Shown: positions 7,276 to 14,716, numbered from the stretch's first letter. The stretch: 15,399 nt of DNA from an uncultured Prevotellaceae bacterium (GCA_905210415.1 CAJLWM010000050.1:1-15399); one strand, 5' to 3'. Notes: generated by a model from the letters alone, not told the origin. A program made the numbers and translations.

Positions 7276-8235
7276 TTATGCTTGATATTCACCAGCCTTA
7301 AGCTCTTCGGTAAATTTCTTGCAGAAGCGTTCGTGCTTGCAGATCATATACACGAGCATAGCATTGAGCACTACCAATTCAAACGCGAAATAGAGCCATG
7401 GCATACGCACGATGATAGACACGAACAATGCTATCACGCGAGTGTTGAACGAAAGCATATTGGTGTACTTCATCAGCGGCTTGCTCTTAGCGCGGAATGC
7501 GTCGCGGAACGATTGTGGAATCGCTGCAGCTGTGCCATAGCGCTCCTTCAATGCCTTGCGCAGACGTTGCATATTTGGTGTGCAAGCCTCTTGCTGTGCA
7601 GTGTAGTTGCGATAGGTCATTGCCACGAGTTTCTTCATTGGAGACTTCCAAGTGAGGCCAGCGTTGTCGCGGTCGAGTTGCTCAGTGCTATCGAGTTCGC
7701 TACCCTCCTCGCCCTTAAGGAAGAACAAGTGGAACTGGCGATAATAGTCGGCCGAAGCAGCTTGTTTGGTATGGCTCAATCCGGCAGTGATGGCAAGCGC
7801 CCAAATAGCCCATTGATTTTCCATAAAGAAAGCGCTCGAATCTATCACGCGGAACACGAGTGTGAAATATATGGCTATAAACCAGAAGTCACCGCTCATA
7901 CCATCGAGGATTCTGCCCAAGCGTGAATATTGCTTGGTCATACGAGCCAATTGGCCATCGGCGCTGTCAAACGAGTTTGCCCACACGAGCAAAAGCATAC
8001 CCACAAAGTTGAGCCACATCTGATTGGTCTCGTATGGGTAAAACAGCAGACCGCCAGCCACACCGAGGAATATCGAGGCGATAGTTATCACATTTGGTGT
8101 AATGCCCAGTTTAGCAGCCAACAACGCCCAGAAAAATCCTATCGGACGGTAAAACAATAGGTCGATAGTCTCCTCTGTATCCATTGATTTCAGAGAGCCT
8201 TTATAAGCCTCCTTAAATTCTTTAAAACTTCGCAT
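7276..8235 (-). CDS. CDP-alcohol phosphatidyltransferase family protein, head group unknown
   Basis: Integral membrane enzyme that displaces CMP from a CDP-linked substrate to form a phosphodiester, as in phospholipid synthesis. The signature D-x2-D-G-x2-A-R-x8-G-x3-D is complete: Asp90, Asp93, Gly94, Arg98, Gly107, Asp111. The final Asp, normally 4 residues after Asp111, is instead at 116 (DGMSGD), one residue late. Hydrophobic segments lie near 34-66, 73-88, 117-133, 140-157 and 265-298. A hydrophilic stretch of about 100 residues (160-262) is inserted before the last membrane part, making the protein (319) longer than the usual ~200. Neighbours: a nucleotidyltransferase that could make the CDP-alcohol, an ATP-grasp protein and a HAD hydrolase. 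Best reading: transfer of a non-standard polar head such as an inositol- or polyol-phosphate. Phosphatidylserine or PGP synthase is less likely given the insert and context. Confidence 0.85.
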   Translation of the reverse strand: MRSFKEFKEAYKGSLKSMDTEETIDLLFYRPIGFFWALLAAKLGITPNVITIASIFLGVAGGLLFYPYETNQMWLNFVGMLLLVWANSFDSADGQLARMTKQYSRLGRILDGMSGDFWFIAIYFTLVFRVIDSSAFFMENQWAIWALAITAGLSHTKQAASADYYRQFHLFFLKGEEGSELDSTEQLDRDNAGLTWKSPMKKLVAMTYRNYTAQQEACTPNMQRLRKALKERYGTAAAIPQSFRDAFRAKSKPLMKYTNMLSFNTRVIALFVSIIVRMPWLYFAFELVVLNAMLVYMICKHERFCKKFTEELKAGEYQA

Positions 8236-8314
8236 GTATTTTTTCTTTTTTCTTAATAATTTGTCTCATATCACTTGCTACAAACAGCGACAATGAGCCC
8301 ATTACACATCTCTG

Positions 8315-8331
8315 CGATGTGCTTATACGAC
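8315..8331. other. Small hairpin between ATP-grasp and transferase genes
   Basis: CACATC and GATGTG form a 6-bp stem with a 5-base loop in the 102-base gap 8236-8337, the longest gap in this leftward run. No T-run follows, so a processing or stability site is more likely than a terminator. No TAnnTTTG promoter is visible in the gap. Confidence 0.3.
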
Positions 8332-8337
8332 ACAAAA

Positions 8338-9213
8338 TCAAGGATTTTCCTCGATGTGCTTCTTCACAGCAGCGATAATGGCTTTGGCGATGAATGGAGC
8401 GGCTTCGTTGCGGCATGGCGCAAAGCTTGGCCAGTCGTTGAAGTCAATAATGCGCATATAGCCATCCTTGTCTACGATGCAATCGCCACCATATACCACC
8501 ACATTGAGTTCTTCGGCAGCGCGTTGGCAGATTTCCTTCATCTTCTCGATGTCGAAATGAAATCCCTTCGACTTGCCATTGATAGCCTCTGCTCCATACT
8601 TGCTATGACCCTCATCATATGGGTAGAACCAATGGAAGAATGATTGATCCTTCACGCCATAAAATTTGATAAGGTCGCCAGGCAAGTGCTTGTTAATCAC
8701 CGCGCGCTTAATGCCGCGATAGAAATATTCTTGAAGCACCTCTTGAGCTTCCTCTGGGTGACGCACATAGCTCACGTCCTCTTTGTGCATAGCATGAAAA
8801 TCGCCACGCTTAATCCAGCAGCTTTGGAAACCATATTTTTTCATCAAGCCCTTCACGGCCTCGTCGGTATTCACTATCAGACTCTCTGGATATGGAATAT
8901 CGTTGCCAATCAAGATGCGAGTCATGCGCTCACGGGTGCAATTCTCAATGCCGTAGCCTGAGTTTATCACCAGTCGACCCTCATCTTCATAACGCTGCAA
9001 ACGGGCGATCGACGCCTGCTCGCGGCACATGTTTATTATCACACGCTCTTCCACGCCATCACTGTTGAATTGGTCTTCGCTATACACATTCACTATGCAT
9101 CCGCGCTTACGCAATTGGTCGGCAGCAGCATTGAAGATTGCAGTATCGTTGCCAATATGGTTAGGCGAATACGCCCCAGCACGCATAATACCTGCTATTG
9201 TTATTTCAGCCAT
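8338..9213 (-). CDS. ATP-grasp family protein, ligase-like, substrate unknown
   Basis: Looks like an ATP-grasp enzyme of the RimK/D-Ala-D-Ala-ligase type, which activates a carboxylate as acyl-phosphate and joins it to an amine or thiol. Evidence: a pre-ATP-grasp alpha/beta region (1-90), a lid entry RERMTRILIGNDIPYPESLIV (94-114), an ATP-binding Lys135 in WIKRGD, and the metal-binding end YGGDCIVDKDG...IIDFNDWPSF (241-264), with Asp244, Asp257 and Asn259. This last stretch is the strongest signal. It lies between a nucleotidyltransferase and a CDP-alcohol phosphatidyltransferase on one strand, so it may modify an aminated or carboxylated head group; that is inference. It is not a recognised purine, biotin or peptidoglycan enzyme. 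291 residues. Confidence 0.75.
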   Translation of the reverse strand: MAEITIAGIMRAGAYSPNHIGNDTAIFNAAADQLRKRGCIVNVYSEDQFNSDGVEERVIINMCREQASIARLQRYEDEGRLVINSGYGIENCTRERMTRILIGNDIPYPESLIVNTDEAVKGLMKKYGFQSCWIKRGDFHAMHKEDVSYVRHPEEAQEVLQEYFYRGIKRAVINKHLPGDLIKFYGVKDQSFFHWFYPYDEGHSKYGAEAINGKSKGFHFDIEKMKEICQRAAEELNVVVYGGDCIVDKDGYMRIIDFNDWPSFAPCRNEAAPFIAKAIIAAVKKHIEENP

Positions 9214-9271
9214 AGTTCAAAAAATATACACTTTTTATTATTGCTATACGATTCTTATTCTCAGTTCTCGC

Positions 9272-9979
9272 TTATGGTTCGCTGATAAACTTTTCAGCCA
9301 CCTCAATATCTCCAGCATGGTCCACATCAATAATCTTATCTATTGAGTAGGCTTTCAGCTTCAAGCCGTTTGCCACCAAGGCACGTTGGAAATTGCGCAT
9401 ACGCGACACACCTGTGTCGATGCAGTTTTTCAGCACTGCCCACGACGCATCGGTGAGCGAATACACGCCTCCAGAGATATATTTTGCGCCCTCGTAAGCC
9501 TCGTCGCGGAAAGTGCGTACTTCCATATTCTCGTCAACGTCGACATACAATGGCTTTTCGTCTTCGATAAACGGAGTCACCGCCATCATGCCATCGTGCT
9601 CGCTGTCGGCCTCAAAAGCTGCCACATATTTAGCAAAATCAGGCTCTTTGAATATCGTATCCACGGTAGTCAAGCAGAATTTGCCTGGCTTCATCACGCG
9701 TGTTAACTCATAAAAGCTGTGCATCGAACTTGGAGTGGATTTCACAACGATGTTAAGCGGAACAGGCAATGTGGCTTTGAGCTCTTGCAGATAATTCTGC
9801 ACCTCTGTCATTTCCTCGTTCACAATCACACTCACGCTCTCTGCGTTGCAGCGCACAAATATGTTTATCAGGCGACCAATCATTGGCTCACCACATAGTT
9901 CCACCAATGGTTTTGGTTTCTTTACGCCTTCTTGCGCCAAACGGCTACCTTCGCCAGCAGCAATAATCGCATAATTCAT
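9272..9979 (-). CDS. NTP transferase (MobA/GlmU-like fold), probable cytidylyltransferase
   Basis: Single-domain nucleotidyltransferase of 235 residues. IIAAGEGSRL (5-14) is the nucleotide-binding loop, KKPKPLVELCG (20-30) the following Lys-Pro signature, Asp107 in TTVDT the likely metal ligand, and DVDHAGD (218-224) the C-terminal metal/substrate motif. Members transfer NMP to a sugar- or alcohol-phosphate. With a CDP-alcohol phosphatidyltransferase two genes downstream, CTP plus an alcohol phosphate giving a CDP-alcohol is the simplest idea. In archaea, a related nucleotidyltransferase and a CDP-alcohol transferase are fused to make inositol phosphodiesters, a useful precedent. A sugar-1-phosphate nucleotidyltransferase is the main alternative. 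It starts 54 bases after pdxA, with no promoter visible between. Confidence 0.85.
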   Translation of the reverse strand: MNYAIIAAGEGSRLAQEGVKKPKPLVELCGEPMIGRLINIFVRCNAESVSVIVNEEMTEVQNYLQELKATLPVPLNIVVKSTPSSMHSFYELTRVMKPGKFCLTTVDTIFKEPDFAKYVAAFEADSEHDGMMAVTPFIEDEKPLYVDVDENMEVRTFRDEAYEGAKYISGGVYSLTDASWAVLKNCIDTGVSRMRNFQRALVANGLKLKAYSIDKIIDVDHAGDIEVAEKFISEP

Positions 9980-10033
9980 AGTTTCGGAATTTTTTATTGG
10001 TTAAAGTCGGGGTTAAATAATCTCGTGTTTAAA

Positions 10034-11134
10034 TTACTCTTCCTCCACCTTGGTGAGGTCGAGAACTTCCTTGTCGCCGCTCTTGTCGAAATACAGACGT
10101 CGCAAAGGATTTTGCGTAGCCTCATCGTAGTTGCAACGGTTGCGGTAGATGTCAATCGCAGCGTAGATGGCTTGACGCATGCTTTGCTCATTAGCTTCGT
10201 TCTTGCCGGCGATGTCGTAACCAGTACCGTGGTCAGGGCTGGTGCGCACATATTGCAGTCCGGCTGTGAAGTTCACGCCGTTTTCCATAGCGATGGTCTT
10301 AAATGGAGCCAAACCTTGGTCGTGATACATAGCCAGCACGCCATCGAAGTGACGATATTGCTCGTTGCCGAAAAATCCGTCGGCTGCATATGGGCCAAAT
10401 GCCACCACCTTGTTTTCCACAGCCTCGTTGATTGCTGGGATTATCACCTCTTGCTCTTCCTTGCCGAGCAGACCGCCGTCGCCAGCATGAGGATTCAAGG
10501 CAAGCACCGCAATGCGTGGGCGAACGATGCCGAAATCATATTTCAACGATTGATTGAATGCATACAACTTTTCAAGCACAGCTTCCTTGGTGATATGTTC
10601 AGCAATGTTTGTCACAGGCACATGGGTAGTGACCAATGCCACGCGTATGTTTTCGCAGAACAGCACCATCAGGGCCTTATCGCCGTCGCCTATGCTTGCT
10701 TCAAGATATTCTGTGTGTCCGGGGAATGTGAAATGATCGCTTTGGATGCTCTTTTTGTTGATTGGCGCTGTCACAAGCACATCTATAAAACCTTGCTTGA
10801 GGTCGGTCACCGCTCTTTCAAGCGCTTGAAATGCCGCTTCACCGGCAGCCTCACTGCTCACTCCGAGCTCCACTTTCACTTCGTCGTTCGACACTTCCAC
10901 GAGATTGTTCACTCCGTCCTTAATGTCGCTGCTGTTTCGCACCACGTTCATCGCCACTGGCTGTAAATCAAGTGCTTTTCTATGATAACTCGCTGTTTTT
11001 GCCGAGCCATACACAACAGGCGTAAACATTTCTGTCATTTGTGGGTTCTGAAGGGCCTTCAATATCACCTCATAACCTATGCCGTTGGTATCCCCTTGGG
11101 TGATGCCAACGCGTATCAATTTTTCATTAGCCAT
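10034..11134 (-). CDS. pdxA: 4-hydroxythreonine-4-phosphate dehydrogenase
   Basis: Oxidises 4-phosphohydroxy-L-threonine with NAD+ in the DXP-dependent pathway of pyridoxal 5'-phosphate synthesis. GITQGDTNGIGYE (10-22) is the phosphate-binding start in its Bacteroidota form (elsewhere often GDPAGIGPE). The metal ligands known from E. coli match His171, His216 (NPHAGDGG) and His271 (YHDQG). GHTE (139-142) and RTSPDHGTGYDIAG (297-310) complete the active site. A C-terminal tail of about 30 charged residues makes it 366 long against about 330 in E. coli. First gene of the leftward run with the lipid head-group genes. PLP synthesis has no obvious link to them, so the grouping may be incidental. 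Confidence 0.95.
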   Translation of the reverse strand: MANEKLIRVGITQGDTNGIGYEVILKALQNPQMTEMFTPVVYGSAKTASYHRKALDLQPVAMNVVRNSSDIKDGVNNLVEVSNDEVKVELGVSSEAAGEAAFQALERAVTDLKQGFIDVLVTAPINKKSIQSDHFTFPGHTEYLEASIGDGDKALMVLFCENIRVALVTTHVPVTNIAEHITKEAVLEKLYAFNQSLKYDFGIVRPRIAVLALNPHAGDGGLLGKEEQEVIIPAINEAVENKVVAFGPYAADGFFGNEQYRHFDGVLAMYHDQGLAPFKTIAMENGVNFTAGLQYVRTSPDHGTGYDIAGKNEANEQSMRQAIYAAIDIYRNRCNYDEATQNPLRRLYFDKSGDKEVLDLTKVEEE

Positions 11135-11179
11135 TAATATTCAAAATATTATATTGCGCAGACGCTCACAGGAAATACC

Positions 11180-11198
11180 GCTTCGCTGCAGCGCAAGC
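11180..11198. other. GC-rich hairpin in the pdxA leader
   Basis: GCTT...AAGC flanks the 10-base palindrome CGCTGCAGCG, a stem with one bulged base. It lies about 45 bases upstream of the pdxA start. The leftward promoter for pdxA was not found with confidence; the nearest -7 candidate (AATATTTG, around 11210-11220 on the minus strand) has one mismatch and no -33 box. Confidence 0.3.
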
Positions 11199-11277
11199 CG
11201 CGCTTCTCTACAAATATTTTGCTAAGTTACGCATTTTTCCGCTATTAATCAATAGCCTACACATCTGTGATTTTCAT

Positions 11278-11285
11278 TATCTTTG
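11278..11285 (+). promoter_or_regulatory. -7 element upstream of the PH-domain gene
   Basis: TATCTTTG fits TAnnTTTG exactly. Transcription would begin near 11291, about 30 bases before the ATG at 11322. No TTG is seen at the -33 position. Confidence 0.55.
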
Positions 11286-11321
11286 CATAAATTGATGTAT
11301 CATAAAACGAGAATTATCTAA

Positions 11322-11747
11322 ATGGTCTATCGTTCAAAAGTTGATTTATGGTTGGTGGCAGTGGTATATGGTGTCACTGCATTATCAATGTTGCCCTGTC
11401 TGACTGACGGTGCAAATCTGGCGATAGCGGCAATCTTCGCAGCCATAATTGCGTTAGAGACCTGCGTATTGTTTGGAATAAAATACCAAATCACCGACAA
11501 TTGGCTTGAGGTGAACTGCTGCGGATTGGGCAAAGAGCGATATGACTTACGCAAAATCACATCGGTGCGCGCCAGTCGCAGCATCCTCTCTGCCCCGGCT
11601 GCGTCGCTCGACAGAATAGAATTGAGATTCGGCAAGCAGACTGTGCTGGTTTCGCCCAAACGCAAATCGGAATTTCTGGCACACCTGAGCCAAGCCGCAG
11701 GAAAGGATATCGGCGGCACCGTATTCACAGAAAATAGTGTCCGTTAA
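11322..11747 (+). CDS. Small membrane protein with a PH-like (YyaB-type) domain
   Basis: Residues 8-27 and 32-53 form two hydrophobic helices separated by CLTDGAN. They are followed by a ~70-residue beta-rich domain with the pattern YQIT...L.V...GLG...YDLRKITSVR, then SLDRIELRFG, then VLVSPKRKSEFLAHL (109-123). This matches the bacterial PH-like domain family typified by B. subtilis YyaB. These domains are usually found on the cytoplasmic side of the membrane and their role is mostly unknown. 141 residues, apparently transcribed alone, diverging from pdxA. An 8-codon frame (11295-11321) ends immediately before its start codon. Function not assigned. Confidence 0.8.
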   Translation: MVYRSKVDLWLVAVVYGVTALSMLPCLTDGANLAIAAIFAAIIALETCVLFGIKYQITDNWLEVNCCGLGKERYDLRKITSVRASRSILSAPAASLDRIELRFGKQTVLVSPKRKSEFLAHLSQAAGKDIGGTVFTENSVR

Positions 11748-11794
11748 TCGAAGAAAAACATCGAAAAAACTCTCACATAAGCAAATATTTTTCT

Positions 11795-11802
11795 TAACTT
11801 TG
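11795..11802 (+). promoter_or_regulatory. -7 element of the BY-kinase gene, long leader
   Basis: TAACTTTG fits TAnnTTTG. A start near 11808 would leave a leader of about 150 bases before the ATG at 11957. No clear -33 box is seen. The leader contains a 19-codon frame (ATG 11867, stop 11924-11926). Confidence 0.5.
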
Positions 11803-11956
11803 TAGACAGTACAACGCATAGCTACTATCACTTCAGCAACAGCCGCATTGATAGCCTCTGTGCATTATGGAGACACATAAATTTTACTTTACACAAACAG
11901 TTTTTCCGCCAAGAAATACTATTTGATAATTTTTCAAAAAATCATATCACCATACT

Positions 11957-14383
11957 ATGGTAGAACGTTCAGAAGAAAAAAAATCGAGAGCGAAAAAAGA
12001 TAGTCGCAGTGCTATATCAATCAGAAGTTACTTCACCGCATGCCTTCACAACTGGTATTGGTTTGTGCTTTCGGTACTCATCGTGGGTTGCCTTGCCTAT
12101 CTCTACGGTAAATCACGCCCTCAGCAGTATTCGGCTTCGGCATTAATCCTCATCAAGACCAACGTCGACGAGGCTTCGGGCGAAGCACAGGTACTAAAAG
12201 ACCTCTCTTCGTCGCGCAATCGCCGCTCATTGACCAATGAGATATATGTGCTGAAATCATCAACCATCATGGACGAGGTGGTGAGCAAGCTCAACCTCAA
12301 TGTGAATTACTTCTGCCGAATGTATCTGCGCGATGTGAACATCTATTACACCACGCCTGTGATATTCACTCCGCTCAAAGAGGTCACCACGCCATTCACC
12401 ATCCACTTCCGCACCCACAACGATAAGGAAATCGATTTCCGCATCGCTGGCGGCAAAGACGGCCGCTGGAAGCGCGCAAGCTTCGGCAGCAAGGTGAATA
12501 CCGACTTCGGCCCTATTGCCATCACCAAGGGACCGAACTTTAGCGACGACTACGACGATAACGAACTGTTTGCCACTGTATCTACCGTGCACAGCACCGC
12601 TTCGCAACTGATTGGCGGACTCAATATCGTGAAGGACCAAAAAGACGCCAATGTATTGCGCCTCACACTCATCACACAGAACCCCGACCTTAGCGCCACC
12701 ACTCTCAATGCGCTTATCGCGGCTTACAACCAATACACCATCGACGACAAAAACCGCGTGGCTCGCAACACCGAGTCGTTTATCGTAGACCGCATCAGCG
12801 CGCTGTCGAAAGACCTTGGCGGCATCGACTCTCAAATCGAGCACCTGAAGATTATCAATAGATACCCTACCATTGAGTCGGCTGCCGAAGCTTATACACA
12901 ACAAAGCTCCACTTCGCAGAGCGACCTCGCCAACGTGGATATGCAAATCTCTTTGGTGAACTATGTGCGCGACTTCATCAGCCGCTCACAGCTTCACGAT
13001 CTTATACCTTCCAACTCGGGCATTTCTGACATCGGCATCAACGGATTGATTGACCAATACAACCAGCTCTGCCTCAACTATCAGAAACTCTCGGCTACTA
13101 CTGGTAAGGACAACCCTGTGATGGCCGACCTCGACAAGCAGATGCGCGCCCTTCGCGCCAACCTCATCCGCTCTATCGACGGATTCATCAGCACCCTGCG
13201 CATCAAGCAATCGCAAGTGCGCAGCCAAGGCATCAAGGCAAGCAGCATGATGTCTACAGTGCCTACACAAGAAAAAGAAATCACCGACATCACACGTCAA
13301 CAGAAAATCAAGGAGCAACTCTACCTCTATCTGCTCAACAAGCGTGAAGAGAATGCGCTGCAGGTGGCTGTCACCGAACCAAACGCCAAGGTGCTTGAAA
13401 GCGCCACCAGCGGTTGGCTCATCTCGCCTATGGAGCAACAGATTCTATTCTTCGGCCTTATCATCGGATTTATAATCCCTGCTGTGGTGATATTCCTGAT
13501 ATTCTGGATCTACTCGCTCGACACCCTCATCCACAGCCGCTACGACGTGGAGAACAACTGCGACATACCGCTCCTTGGCGAAATACCAAGCAAACGCAAA
13601 GACCAAAAAGACGAGGAACTTATCGTCACCGAAACGGGCACCGACCGCATCACCGAGGCATTCCGCATTATCCGCGGCAACCTCGACTATGTGCTCCCTA
13701 AAAAAGCTGGCGAGGGCTACATCATTCAGTTCACCTCTACTATGGCTGGCGAGGGTAAGAGCTTCAACGCCGCCAACCTTGCGCTCACTTGCGCTATCAA
13801 TGGCAAACGTGTGCTCGCCATCGACATGGACATGCGCAAAGGTACGTTCTCTAAATACTTTGGCATCCACGATATCACTCACGGCCTCAGCTCTTATCTC
13901 TCTGGCCGCCTCGAAAACGTAGATACGATGATTTACACCTCTGAAAACAACAAGAACCTCGACATCATCCCACTGGGTGTGATTCCTCCAAACCCTACAA
14001 GCCTGATTATGGGCGAGCGTCTGAAGGAATTGCTTGAGACGATGAAGAAGCGCTACGACTATATCATCCTCGACACCGTGCCTTATGCACTTGTTGCCGA
14101 CGCGTCGCTTATCAACCGCTATGCCGACCTCACTATCTACGTAATTCGTGATGCCAAGATCGACAAGCGCTACCTCGAAGACCTCGAGAAGATGTATCAC
14201 AGCGAAAAGATAAAGAACATGACCATCCTGCTCGGCGACGTGAAGGCCGACGCAAAACGCTACGCCTACGGCTATGGTTACGGCTACGGTTATGGATATG
14301 GATACGGATATGGTTATGGCTACGGTTACGGCGAAGAAGAAACCAAGAAAAAGCTTCGCCTATTCCACCGCAAACGCCATTAA
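11957..14383 (+). CDS. Polysaccharide co-polymerase / tyrosine autokinase (Wzc-like BY-kinase)
   Basis: Inner-membrane protein governing chain length and export of a capsular or exopolysaccharide by cycles of Tyr phosphorylation. Order: TM1 (32-50), a periplasmic Wzz-type domain with a coiled-coil stretch (about 250-460), TM2 (495-520), then the cytoplasmic kinase. EAFRIIR (567-573) fits the E-x2-R-x2-R oligomer motif; Walker A is AGEGKS (597-602) with Lys601; Walker A' has Asp623 and Asp625 (AIDMDMRKG); Walker B is IILDTVPY with Asp706. The C-terminal phosphorylation tail is Tyr-Ala followed by 11 Tyr-Gly repeats (12 Tyr, bases 14261-14332), then an acidic-basic end. 808 residues, single-polypeptide form. 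No wza, flippase or glycosyltransferase genes follow, so it stands apart from a full capsule locus in this window. A terminator follows the stop. Confidence 0.95.
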   Translation: MVERSEEKKSRAKKDSRSAISIRSYFTACLHNWYWFVLSVLIVGCLAYLYGKSRPQQYSASALILIKTNVDEASGEAQVLKDLSSSRNRRSLTNEIYVLKSSTIMDEVVSKLNLNVNYFCRMYLRDVNIYYTTPVIFTPLKEVTTPFTIHFRTHNDKEIDFRIAGGKDGRWKRASFGSKVNTDFGPIAITKGPNFSDDYDDNELFATVSTVHSTASQLIGGLNIVKDQKDANVLRLTLITQNPDLSATTLNALIAAYNQYTIDDKNRVARNTESFIVDRISALSKDLGGIDSQIEHLKIINRYPTIESAAEAYTQQSSTSQSDLANVDMQISLVNYVRDFISRSQLHDLIPSNSGISDIGINGLIDQYNQLCLNYQKLSATTGKDNPVMADLDKQMRALRANLIRSIDGFISTLRIKQSQVRSQGIKASSMMSTVPTQEKEITDITRQQKIKEQLYLYLLNKREENALQVAVTEPNAKVLESATSGWLISPMEQQILFFGLIIGFIIPAVVIFLIFWIYSLDTLIHSRYDVENNCDIPLLGEIPSKRKDQKDEELIVTETGTDRITEAFRIIRGNLDYVLPKKAGEGYIIQFTSTMAGEGKSFNAANLALTCAINGKRVLAIDMDMRKGTFSKYFGIHDITHGLSSYLSGRLENVDTMIYTSENNKNLDIIPLGVIPPNPTSLIMGERLKELLETMKKRYDYIILDTVPYALVADASLINRYADLTIYVIRDAKIDKRYLEDLEKMYHSEKIKNMTILLGDVKADAKRYAYGYGYGYGYGYGYGYGYGYGYGEEETKKKLRLFHRKRH
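14261..14332 (+). repeat. In-frame Tyr-Gly coding repeat in the BY-kinase tail
   Basis: Twelve consecutive 6-base units encode Tyr-Ala once and Tyr-Gly eleven times. TAC/TAT and GGC/GGT/GGA are mixed, so the DNA is an imperfect repeat. Unit gain or loss keeps the frame and would change the number of phosphorylatable Tyr. Confidence 0.9.
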
Positions 14384-14408
14384 ACCACAACACCCTATAA
14401 ATGCACAC

Positions 14409-14441
14409 GGGATTGCATGCCAAGCATTGCAATCCCTTTTT
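14409..14441 (+). terminator. Intrinsic terminator of the BY-kinase gene
   Basis: GGGATTGCA (14409-14417) pairs with TGCAATCCC (14428-14436); the inner ATGC/GCAT can pair further. TTTTT follows at 14437-14441. It lies 26 bases after the stop codon. Confidence 0.9.
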
Positions 14442-14451
14442 ATTTGCCCTT

Positions 14452-14643
14452 TAACCCAATTCGGGCATTAGGGCTTGGTAGGATTTCGGAGTTTTAGAAG
14501 TGCAGATTTTGGTTGCTTTTTTAATGAGTAATAGCAAGCTATTGCGAGTTAAAAACAAGCAAAAGATGCCTTATAAAAGCCGAAAGACACCAAGTAGTAT
14601 TAAAATTTTCACATCTACGGCCTAATGACCGATTTGGGGTTAA
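14452..14643. repeat. Inverted pair of the dispersed repeat enclosing a structured spacer
   Basis: Copy 3 (14452-14478, CCCAATTCGGGCATTAGG) and copy 4 (14616-14643, inverted, CCTAATGACCGATTTGGGG) bound about 190 bases. Inside, 14513-14562 can fold: TTGCTTTTTTAA with TTAAAAACAAGCAA, then AATAGC-AA-GCTATT (14530-14543). No open frame of note is present. This accounts for most of the 333-base gene-free stretch 14384-14716. It may be a small non-autonomous mobile element or a REP-like element; neither is proven. Confidence 0.5.
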
Positions 14644-14673
14644 ACGCCGTAGCGCAATAAACTTCGTGAATTA

Positions 14674-14705
14674 TTGCTCATTTTAAAAATTATTTATTAA
14701 TTTTG
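14674..14705 (+). promoter_or_regulatory. Promoter of tRNA-Leu
   Basis: TTG (14674-14676) and TAATTTTG (14698-14705) are separated by 21 bases, a full -33/-7 match. The start would fall about 5 bases before the mature tRNA 5' end. Confidence 0.75.
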
Positions 14706-14716
14706 CATTCGCTAAA

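Noticed and set aside
9214..9271. TATATTTTTTG upstream of the ATP-grasp gene as a promoter
   Set aside because: The spacing within the box does not fit TAnnTTTG, it touches the start codon, and no -33 box is present.
9932..10966. 344-codon plus-strand frame opposite pdxA
   Set aside because: pdxA on the other strand has all catalytic motifs; the plus-strand reading is His/Cys-rich with no family pattern.
11180..11198. PstI-type palindrome CGCTGCAGCG as an operator or recombination site
   Set aside because: A single copy with no partner site; noted only as a leader hairpin.
12260..12946. Long minus-strand frame inside the BY-kinase gene
   Set aside because: It is the antisense shadow of a gene with full-length domain evidence; no recognisable motif.
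13445..14200. 251-codon minus-strand frame inside the BY-kinase gene
   Set aside because: Antisense to the kinase domain, whose motifs are intact on the plus strand.
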